Assembly: GCF_900547735.1 (NCBI RefSeq)
Contig: NZ_URHZ01000005.1
Location: forward strand, 42,791 to 106,790
Direction: 5' to 3'
DNA from: an uncultured Clostridium sp.
GTDB taxonomy: Bacteria > Bacillota > Clostridia > Lachnospirales > Lachnospiraceae
DNA: 64,000 nt
Part shown: piece after piece, positions 59,004 to 64,000 of the stretch
How the letters are laid out: every line of letters starts with the position of its first letter
Numbering within the stretch: the stretch's first letter is position 1
The notes under the pieces: generated by a model
What the model saw: the letters and a program-made list of their open reading frames with translations, nothing else
Databases searched by the model: none
What the model was told of the DNA's origin: nothing
Made by a program: the position numbers and the translations under genes

Positions 59004-59642
59004 TTATCGTTCCTCTAATTTTGATTCAACCCATGTCTTCTCGTAATAGTTCCTTACTTTCTCAAAATTATATGCCCATTTAATAATACAAAAAACTATC
59101 ATAGTACATAAAATTGCAACACCAAAATATAAAACGTCTAAAATGTTAAAATCGATTAAAGTCTTAGGATATTTAAGAATACATACCATTAAACAGGCTA
59201 TTGATAAAAACAACATCTCAAAATTAACAAGGACTGCAATCAAATTATAGGTTCTTCCTCTTGATTCCTTTACCACTCTATTATATTTTTTAATCGTTTG
59301 CCTTCTCCCGCTTTTCTCTAATAAGACAATAATGCGCGCTTCCTCATTTCGATAATAAACAATCCTTCCTGTAAAAGGAACTATCAAAAAAACGGTAATA
59401 AGTAGATTGCTGCAATGTTATCAACGTCTTTAGTAAAAGCTAGCCCCAATATTGCCAAAACAGCAGTAAACGAAAACGTAAGTAAATTATTTCTGAACAG
59501 AAAAATCATAGAGGCGGTTCTGCGCTCGCTTGCTTATATCTGGATCACCCGCTAAAAAGATATCTCCTCGGATGCCCAGCATGTATATGAACCAGAGCTT
59601 GATATGCAGACTAGAAAAAGTCCGCCGGTAGGCAACTCTCAA
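59004..59642 (-). pseudogene. Integral membrane protein gene broken by two apparent frameshifts
   Basis: Three consecutive minus-strand frames read as one membrane protein of about 213 residues. Frame A (from a TTG at 59642, overlapping the upstream TGA as TTGA) gives LRVAYRRTFSSLHIKLWF...LAGDPDIS; frame B (59384-59509 and upstream) gives SERRTASMIFLFRNNLL...IYLLPFF; frame C (59004-59387) gives IVPFTGRIVYYRNEEARI and on to the end, with two more helix pairs. The A-to-B shift is near 59527-59534 and the B-to-C shift is at a run of seven A's (59386-59392). Frame C alone starts at TTG with no ribosome site. Four hydrophobic segments in total. Family not recognised. Either a real pseudogene or sequencing errors. 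Confidence 0.7.
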
Positions 59643-60325
59643 TTCTTTGTGTTCAAGTTCTCCATGCAGAAACACGTAATATTCTTTTCAGTATTTTTCA
59701 TCTTTTCAATCGTGTTTTTCTTAAATTCACCAATCCTTACATAATCTATTTTATTTAAATTTTCCGGTTCTGTTTTTAAATATTTTACAATATGATAAAG
59801 CATATGTGTAAACAATCCAATACTATTTTTTAAGGCATTAACTTCAACATAATTAGAATCATTTTCTTTTATTGACAACTGAATATTTAAAATAACACTT
59901 ATTCGTTTAACCTTGCCGGCATAATTCTTTGCTCGAAGACAAATTTCAATATTGCCTGTTTTAATGTAGTCAAAGGTCTCGTCTATAAGTCTATCTGTAC
60001 ATTCCTCTAACTCAGCAAACAAACTTACTATGTAGTTACAAAATTCTATTTTTTCTTTGACGATTTGTTCCGAACGTTCTCTTTCAAATATTTTATCTTG
60101 ACTTTTTTTATTTTCTCTTAAGGATTTAAACATAACATACAGTGTAATAATTCCACCAATAATCGCACCTGCATATCCGCCCCAAAATCCAGTCCAATCA
60201 TTATTGGCCCCCGCAGGAAATAAAGGTATCATCACCAACAAATACACAAATGATGGAACACCAACAAGAATAATAATTCCCACAGCAATTAACCATACTT
60301 TATTCTCTTCTATCCATTTTCTCAC
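59639..60325 (-). CDS. Membrane protein with two N-terminal helices and a helical cytoplasmic domain, unknown function
   Basis: 228 residues. Two hydrophobic segments (about 10-35, VWLIAVGIIILVGVPSFVYL; and 48-65, WGGYAGAIIGGIITLYVM), then a basic, glutamate-rich coiled-coil-like stretch (RENKKSQDKIFERERSEQIVKEK) and a helical C-terminal domain of ~140 residues. No enzymatic motif is recognised. It is AT-richer than neighbours and precedes the broken membrane-protein gene with a 3-base stop/start overlap, so the two were a translationally coupled pair. Such two-helix plus coiled-coil proteins are common orphan genes in accessory regions. Confidence 0.75.
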   Translation of the reverse strand: MRKWIEENKVWLIAVGIIILVGVPSFVYLLVMIPLFPAGANNDWTGFWGGYAGAIIGGIITLYVMFKSLRENKKSQDKIFERERSEQIVKEKIEFCNYIVSLFAELEECTDRLIDETFDYIKTGNIEICLRAKNYAGKVKRISVILNIQLSIKENDSNYVEVNALKNSIGLFTHMLYHIVKYLKTEPENLNKIDYVRIGEFKKNTIEKMKNTEKNITCFCMENLNTKN

Positions 60326-60459
60326 GCTATTGAACTCATTTCGTTTGCTTTTTTTATCATTATACTGCTTCTTATTACACCGGCAATATAACGAAATATT
60401 TCTAAATATTTTTTCTCATTCTTCCCACATATGCTTACTTCTTAATTAACATTTTTTAC

Positions 60460-60465
60460 ATTATA
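60460..60465 (-). promoter_or_regulatory. Extended -10 promoter of the two-gene membrane cluster
   Basis: Minus-strand TG-T-TATAAT with a poor TTTATT 17 bases upstream; about 130 bases before the start at 60325. The rest of 60326-60604 is AT-rich, with the hairpin at 60569. Confidence 0.4.
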
Positions 60466-60568
60466 ACATATACATTATCAGAAATAAACTTAAAAACCCC
60501 CCCGAAAGAGAATGCCCCAACATCTTTTAAAACAACATTATCGGTACAATGTCATTCAAATAAGATAC

Positions 60569-60608
60569 ATAGATAAGACGGCAGGAAAATACCCGCCGCC
60601 TTATCTAT
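60569..60608 (-). terminator. Hairpin at the end of the ribbon-helix-helix gene
   Basis: ATAGATAAGACGGCAGG (60569-60585) pairs with 60592-60608 at 15 of 17 positions and includes the stop codon of the minus-strand gene at 60605. Only a weak T-run follows, so its terminator role is tentative. Confidence 0.45.
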
Positions 60609-60766
60609 TCTATCTTCCCATGCTGCTTCTCATGTTCCGCAATCGCCTGTCTGATCAGATACAGGACTTCTCCGTTGATGGAACGTCCCTCGTATTCCGC
60701 CAGTATGGCCAGCTTCCGATGTGTGTTTTCATCTATTCTCAATCCAAGATGTTTATTCTTTTCCAT
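60605..60766 (-). CDS. Small Arc-like ribbon-helix-helix DNA-binding protein
   Basis: 53 residues: NKHLGLRIDENTHRKLAILAEYEGRSINGEVLYLIRQAIAEHEKQHG. The beta strand (LGLRIDE), helix A (HRKLAILAEYEG) and the RSINGEVLYLIRQAI helix B match Arc/MetJ-type ribbon-helix-helix repressors. The start at 60766 is chosen because GGAGG is 7 bases upstream; the frame is open to 60799. It is divergent from the small membrane protein at 60949 and likely represses it and itself. Confidence 0.85.
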   Translation of the reverse strand: MEKNKHLGLRIDENTHRKLAILAEYEGRSINGEVLYLIRQAIAEHEKQHGKIE

Positions 60767-60791
60767 ATTTTTTCCTCCGAAGTTTAATATC

Positions 60792-60849
60792 AAGTACATT
60801 TTAAGTACGTTTTGTGATACAATGTTGCAAATGGACTTATTTTAAGTAC
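60792..60849. promoter_or_regulatory. Candidate ribbon-helix-helix operator: three AAGTAC repeats
   Basis: AAGTAC occurs at 60792-60797, 60803-60808 (11 bases later, one helical turn) and 60844-60849, with the last two preceded by TTTT. Ribbon-helix-helix repressors bind such tandem half-sites. It lies in the divergent gap between the repressor and the small membrane gene. Confidence 0.5.
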
Positions 60850-60948
60850 ACAATATTTTCCCCGAATTAGCCACAAAAAAATTTCCAATATTTACCAGTG
60901 GAAATAAGGGAACACAGTGATATTCTTTAAAGTAGGGAGGAAAAGAGT

Positions 60949-61140
60949 ATGAAGAGGAACCATATAAAAAATAATCTTATTTATTATTGGTCTGTCCTTG
61001 ATGTTTTTTTAACCGGACTCTCCGGCTATATCATTCATTTTATTAAAACGGGAAAATTACCAAAAAAAAGAACGAAATATAGCCAAAATGAAATACTGGA
61101 TGAACTGAGAAAAATTGCAGAGGAAACAGATATGCAATAA
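60949..61140 (+). CDS. Small membrane protein, copy 1 (family unrecognised)
   Basis: 63 residues with one membrane segment (about 10-32): KNNLIYYWSVLDVFLTGLSG then IIHFIK and a charged helical tail (KYSQNEILDELRKIAEE). It is clearly homologous to the protein at 62048, sharing the pattern NN-[LI]-[LI]-YY-x-SV-x-DV-x-x-TG, IIH, and a terminal LEEL/LDEL helix. Strong AGGGAGGAAAAG site before the ATG. Both copies face a divergent small DNA-binding protein. I know of no described family with this pattern; a small regulatory or toxin-like membrane peptide is possible but unproven. Confidence 0.75.
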   Translation: MKRNHIKNNLIYYWSVLDVFLTGLSGYIIHFIKTGKLPKKRTKYSQNEILDELRKIAEETDMQ

Positions 61141-61259
61141 CCGCCTGCCCTGTTGTCCTTATTTTTTTCAGGTTTCATACTTTCCCAACTGCCTGTGCTG
61201 AAATTTCAGGCCGGAAGCTCGTAAATCCTAGCACATACAAATGAAAAGGGGGTAACATT

Positions 61260-61484
61260 ATGAATATAGAGGAAATCTACTCCTGGTACGCAACCGGACC
61301 GCGCGAAGAGATCGCCGGTAACCATACGCCTACCAAAGCAGAAAAAAAACTGATAGAAATGATGCGCACCCATCCTGATGGGGAAGTCCTGGAGACGCTC
61401 CTGGTGGATGTAATCGCCGACTGGGAGGAGTACGGCTTCAGGGGCGGCTACCTGATGGCTTTAGGACTCCTCACAGCTAAATAA
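61260..61484 (+). CDS. Small protein, possibly DUF6809-like
   Basis: 74 residues, no membrane segment: MNIEEIYSWYATGPREEI, a helical ...AEKKLIEMMRTHPDGEVLETLLVDVI..., and an ending EYGFRGGYLMALGLL. The ...GFR.G..L... ending recalls DUF6809 proteins of clostridia, but the match is tentative. AAAAGGGGG lies 7 bases before the ATG. Followed by a strong hairpin. Function unknown. Confidence 0.7.
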   Translation: MNIEEIYSWYATGPREEIAGNHTPTKAEKKLIEMMRTHPDGEVLETLLVDVIADWEEYGFRGGYLMALGLLTAK

Positions 61485-61494
61485 ACAGGGGCGG

Positions 61495-61534
61495 GGAGCG
61501 CCGCAAACCGGCAGACGCGGGTTTGCGGCGCTCC
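61495..61534. terminator. Hairpin after the DUF6809-like gene
   Basis: Perfect 15-bp arms GGAGCGCCGCAAACC (61495-61509) and complement (61520-61534), 10-base loop. The following T-run is poor (TTAAAATTT), so termination is likely but not certain. Confidence 0.6.
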
Positions 61535-61624
61535 TTAAAATTTATCTTCTCTATTCATTTCATTCTGCAATGCAGATATCTCAGCTCCTCTTTCATCATC
61601 AAACGGTCCAAACTGGAATCTGCC

Positions 61625-61656
61625 TGCTAAAAAGGCAGCCCATTCTTCAGACTGCC
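61625..61656 (-). terminator. Terminator of the XRE regulator gene
   Basis: On the minus strand AGGGCAG and CTGCCTT pair with one G-T and lead into TTTTTAGC, directly after the stop codon at 61657. Confidence 0.6.
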
Positions 61657-61860
61657 CTACTTTTTTCCTCTGCCTAAGATATAATCCGCACTCACCCCAT
61701 ACAAATCACACAGCTTCAGCAGATGCCTGATCGGCAGCTCCGATGCTCCTCTCTCATACCGCGCGTACATTGTCTGACTGGTGCCCAGATAATCGGCAAC
61801 CGTCTGCTGTGTCATGTCACAGTCTTCTCTCAGGTCTTTGATGATTTTCACATATTCCAT
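61657..61860 (-). CDS. XRE-family helix-turn-helix regulator
   Basis: 67 residues, essentially one HTH_3 domain: IIKDLREDCDMTQQTVADYLGTSQTMYARYERGASELPIRHLLKLCDLYGVSADYILG. The recognition helix TSQTMYARYERG is typical. Divergent from the small membrane protein at 62048, with two tagged palindromes between, so it likely represses both genes. Confidence 0.93.
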   Translation of the reverse strand: MEYVKIIKDLREDCDMTQQTVADYLGTSQTMYARYERGASELPIRHLLKLCDLYGVSADYILGRGKK

Positions 61861-61896
61861 AATTACATTATCCCCTTTAGTGAAAAAAGGATAACA

Positions 61897-61943
61897 TAGT
61901 AAACATATTTACTATTGATTTTAGTACATATATTTACTAAACT
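61897..61943 (+). promoter_or_regulatory. Two palindromic operators over a divergent promoter
   Basis: Palindrome 1: TAGTAAA-CATA-TTTACTA (61897-61914). Palindrome 2: TTTAGTA-N8-TACTAAA (61920-61941). A plus-strand TTGATT (61915-61920), 17 bases, TAAACT (61938-61943) lies over them. They are the expected sites of the XRE protein, controlling the gene at 62048. Confidence 0.65.
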
Positions 61944-62047
61944 ATTTTCTAAAGGAGGGCATAAGCTGACAGCGGTTAATTGCGGACTGCAATTTTGCCG
62001 CATCATTCATTTACATATCGTATTTACGAAAAACAGGAGGAGGAAAA

Positions 62048-62275
62048 ATGAAACGTAAATGGCACCAGTTTAAAAACAACATTCTGTATTATCTGTCGGT
62101 CGCTGATGTTGTTGTAACCGGGTTTGTTTTTCACATTATTCACACCGTGACAAAGCGGAAACGGCCCACAATGATGTCTAAAGAAATGCTGGAAGAATTA
62201 GAAAGGCTTGTGGATGAAGACCGGCAGACCAGAAAGAAACATGCCCCTGCCGGGAAGTCTGAGCCGAAAGGATAG
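62048..62275 (+). CDS. Small membrane protein, copy 2 (family unrecognised)
   Basis: 75 residues with one membrane segment: KNNILYYLSVADVVVTGFVF then IIHTVTKRKR, and an acidic helical tail (SKEMLEELERLVDEDRQTRKK) with a basic end. Homologous to the 60949 protein. AGGAGGAGG lies just before the ATG. The XRE gene divergent to it and the two operators in between indicate tight repression. Function unknown; topology (positive cluster after the helix) predicts the tail is cytoplasmic. Confidence 0.78.
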   Translation: MKRKWHQFKNNILYYLSVADVVVTGFVFHIIHTVTKRKRPTMMSKEMLEELERLVDEDRQTRKKHAPAGKSEPKG

Positions 62276-62475
62276 GACGCCAAAGCGCCTCTGAAAAACG
62301 GTTGCCCTGAGGCGCTGCCGGGTGGCTGCCCGCAAACCGAGTTACCACTGCGGCCGGACTTTCCGAACACGCCGCGGCGGCTTATAAAATGCTTTGTTTT
62401 CCTGTTCTTCTCCTCCCTGCCCATTTTTTCAATCATACTACAGAACCTTTCAAAAAGAAATGCTCCAAAAAAGGA

Positions 62476-62497
62476 CCCGGAATCAATGTATTCCGGG
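62476..62497 (-). terminator. Orphan minus-strand terminator upstream of pyrB
   Basis: CCCGGAAT (62476-62483) and ATTCCGGG (62490-62497), 6-base loop; on the minus strand it is followed by TCCTTTTTTGG, a clear T-run. No minus-strand gene to its right explains it. Confidence 0.6.
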
Positions 62498-62555
62498 CGC
62501 AGTGCCGCACTGTGTTCCATTTTTTTTACAAAACCTATGGTAATCTGACCTGAAA

Positions 62556-62566
62556 TGCTATATAAT
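62556..62566 (+). promoter_or_regulatory. pyrB promoter -10
   Basis: TGC-TATATAAT, an extended -10 with a perfect TATAAT at 62561-62566, about 30 bases before the pyrB ATG; the -35 is weak (TGGTAA). Confidence 0.55.
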
Positions 62567-62597
62567 ACTTTTCAAAAAGCACAAAAAGGAGAGCCAA

Positions 62598-63521
62598 ATG
62601 AGACATTTGTTAAATCCCTTAGATTTTTCTGTCGAGGAGATCGAGCTGCTGCTTGACCTGGCTTCTGATATTGAGAAGAACCCCGGCAGGTACGCCCACG
62701 TATGTGACGGCAAAAAGATAGCAACCCTGTTTTACGAGCCAAGCACCAGAACACGTTTAAGCTTTGAAGCGGCAATGTTAAACCTGGGAGGCAGCGTATT
62801 AGGTTTTGCCTCCGCCGATTCCAGTTCTGCTGCAAAGGGCGAAAGTGTTTCTGATACAATCCGGGTTATTTCCTGCTTTGCAGATATATGCGCCATGCGT
62901 CATCCCAAAGAGGGCGCCCCTATGGTAGCTTCTACCAAATCTTCTATTCCAGTTATCAATGCCGGCGACGGCGGCCATCAGCATCCCACCCAGACATTAA
63001 CCGATCTCATGACAATCCGCTCTTTAAAAGGAAGAATTGACAATCTGACGGTCGGACTCTGCGGTGACCTGAAGTTCGGACGTACGGTCCATTCACTGAT
63101 TAACGCCCTGGTGCGCTATACCGGAATCCGCTTCGTGCTGATTTCCCCGCCGGAGCTGCGCGTGCCGGAATACATCCGCGAGGATGTGCTGGACGCCAAC
63201 CATGTTGAATACACGGAGCTGGAGAACCTGGACGATGCGATGCCGGAGCTGGACATCCTCTATATGACCAGAGTCCAGAAGGAGCGCTTCTTCAATGAGG
63301 AAGATTACATCCGCATGAAGGACTGCTATATCCTCGACAAGAAGAAGATGGACCTGGCAAAAGACGATATGTTTGTCCTGCACCCTCTTCCCAGGGTAAA
63401 TGAAATCTCCGTAGAAGTAGACGACGATCCGCGCGCCGCTTATTTTAAGCAGGTGCAGTACGGAGTGTATGTGAGGATGGCATTGATTATGACATTACTG
63501 GAGGTGGAGAAACCATGTTAA
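62598..63521 (+). CDS. pyrB: Aspartate carbamoyltransferase catalytic chain
   Basis: 307 residues. Carbamoyl-phosphate loop PSTRTRLSFEAAM (about 51-63), SSAAKGES with the swinging Ser/Lys (80s loop), GDGGHQHPTQTLTDL, GDLKFGRTVHSL, and HPLPRVNEI (240s loop region). It makes carbamoyl-aspartate, the first committed step of pyrimidine synthesis, in the cytoplasm. AAAGGAG precedes the ATG. Its stop overlaps the pyrI start by seven bases, so this is the E. coli-type holoenzyme with a regulatory subunit. Confidence 0.97.
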   Translation: MRHLLNPLDFSVEEIELLLDLASDIEKNPGRYAHVCDGKKIATLFYEPSTRTRLSFEAAMLNLGGSVLGFASADSSSAAKGESVSDTIRVISCFADICAMRHPKEGAPMVASTKSSIPVINAGDGGHQHPTQTLTDLMTIRSLKGRIDNLTVGLCGDLKFGRTVHSLINALVRYTGIRFVLISPPELRVPEYIREDVLDANHVEYTELENLDDAMPELDILYMTRVQKERFFNEEDYIRMKDCYILDKKKMDLAKDDMFVLHPLPRVNEISVEVDDDPRAAYFKQVQYGVYVRMALIMTLLEVEKPC

Positions 63522-63940
63522 ATATCAGCGGATTAACAGAAGGCATTGTCCTGGATCATATCCAGGCCGGAAAAAGCATGGATATTTATTTTAAACTGGG
63601 TCTGGAAAAACTGGAATGCCAGACCGCCATTATCAAGAATGCCAAAAGCCGGAAGATGGGCAAAAAAGACATTATCAAGATCGACGGCGGACTCGACCTG
63701 GTAAATCTGGATATCCTGGGCTATATCGACCACAATATCACGATCAACATCATCAAAGACGGCCATATCGCAGAGAAAAAGAGGGTGAAGATGCCGAAGA
63801 AGATTACCAACGTAATCTACTGCAAAAACCCACGCTGCATCACCTCCATCGAGCAGGAGCTCCCGCACATCTTCTATCTCGCCGATGAGAAAAAAGAAAT
63901 CTACAGGTGTCAGTACTGTGAGGAGAAATATTCAAAATAA
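63515..63940 (+). CDS. pyrI: Aspartate carbamoyltransferase regulatory chain
   Basis: 141 residues: N-terminal nucleotide-binding domain (LTEGIVLDHIQAGKSMDIYF) and a C-terminal zinc domain with C-x4-C ... C-x2-C (CKNPRC, CQYC) that contacts PyrB. It gives allosteric control by nucleotides. GGAGGTGGAG lies inside the end of pyrB just before the ATG. The 60 bases after it up to the window end show nothing further. Confidence 0.96.
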   Translation: MLNISGLTEGIVLDHIQAGKSMDIYFKLGLEKLECQTAIIKNAKSRKMGKKDIIKIDGGLDLVNLDILGYIDHNITINIIKDGHIAEKKRVKMPKKITNVIYCKNPRCITSIEQELPHIFYLADEKKEIYRCQYCEEKYSK

Positions 63941-64000
63941 GGATTTAGTTGAGATGCGAGGACGCCTCTGTAAGACGGCGGACGGGGTAGTGGGAGGTTG

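Larger units (their letters stand above)
62276..62597. other. pyrB upstream region
   Basis: No gene is supported. It contains a GC-rich stretch, an orphan minus-strand terminator (next entry) and the pyrB promoter. No PyrR or other pyrimidine attenuator was recognised. Confidence 0.5.

Noticed and set aside
62140..62520. 126-codon minus-strand open frame upstream of pyrB
   Set aside because: It crosses the orphan terminator and the small membrane gene; composition is serine/phenylalanine rich without a domain.

Overview
The window looks like chromosomal DNA of a gut-type Firmicute, most likely a Lachnospiraceae clostridium of the Enterocloster / [Clostridium] symbiosum kind. The basis is moderate GC, strong AGGAGG-type ribosome sites, TTGACA-17-TATAAT promoters, many multi-gene catabolic operons with paralogous copies, an ATCase pyrB-pyrI pair, and short hairpin repeats reading as SGNEKFAKRAFRC on one strand, which I recall from such genomes. 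That is recognition from memory, not a search. I see no rRNA, tRNA, CRISPR array, complete insertion sequence or prophage.

Layout. 1-3.5 kb: a partial LysR regulator divergent from an FAD oxidoreductase and a DASS anion transporter. 3.6-12.4 kb: a minus-strand operon (lipoprotein, permease, ATPase, permease, ATPase, phosphotriesterase-like hydrolase, amidohydrolase) with a promoter at about 12.35 kb. 12.4-24.1 kb: an 11-gene minus-strand sugar/aldolase operon (DapA-type aldolase, two PfkB kinases, three DeoC-type aldolases, two iron alcohol dehydrogenases, two sodium symporters, a discoidin-like protein) divergent from a DeoR repressor at 24.3 kb. 25.2-29.2 kb: AraC regulator, second amidohydrolase and aldo/keto reductase. 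29.7-33.9 kb: small conserved genes (DUF2461, DUF2000, NYN/LOTUS, GNAT, TIGR04076), a strongly structured 205-bp element and hairpin repeats. 34.1-41.1 kb: a second peptide-ABC/phosphotriesterase operon, nearly the same gene order as the first, behind a leader holding a tandem hairpin-repeat array. 41.1-54.4 kb: two overlapping GntR pairs flanking two Old-Yellow-Enzyme-type iron-sulfur flavoenzymes, a MATE exporter, an ATC hydrolase homologue, a PfpI protein, an amino-acid permease and an EamA transporter. 54.7-58.7 kb: a MacB-like ATPase, a NEW3/COG1361 extracytoplasmic protein and an FtsX-like permease. 59.0-62.3 kb: an AT-richer island of small orphan genes, including a membrane-protein gene broken by two apparent frameshifts and two copies of an unrecognised small membrane protein, each divergent from a tiny DNA-binding protein. 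62.6-63.9 kb: pyrB-pyrI.

How it fits together. Most of the window is take-up-and-cleave catabolism: two binding-protein transporters coupled to metal-dependent hydrolases, and a sugar operon whose logic (symport, phosphorylation, aldol cleavage, reduction of the released aldehyde) resembles deoxyribose catabolism but with duplicated, active-site-divergent enzymes. The most unusual material is the family of about 41-bp hairpin units with partly compensated stem changes, the 205-bp branched structure at 32.25-32.45 kb, the paired small membrane protein/repressor modules at 60.6-62.3 kb, and the non-canonical DeoC and PfkB paralogues.
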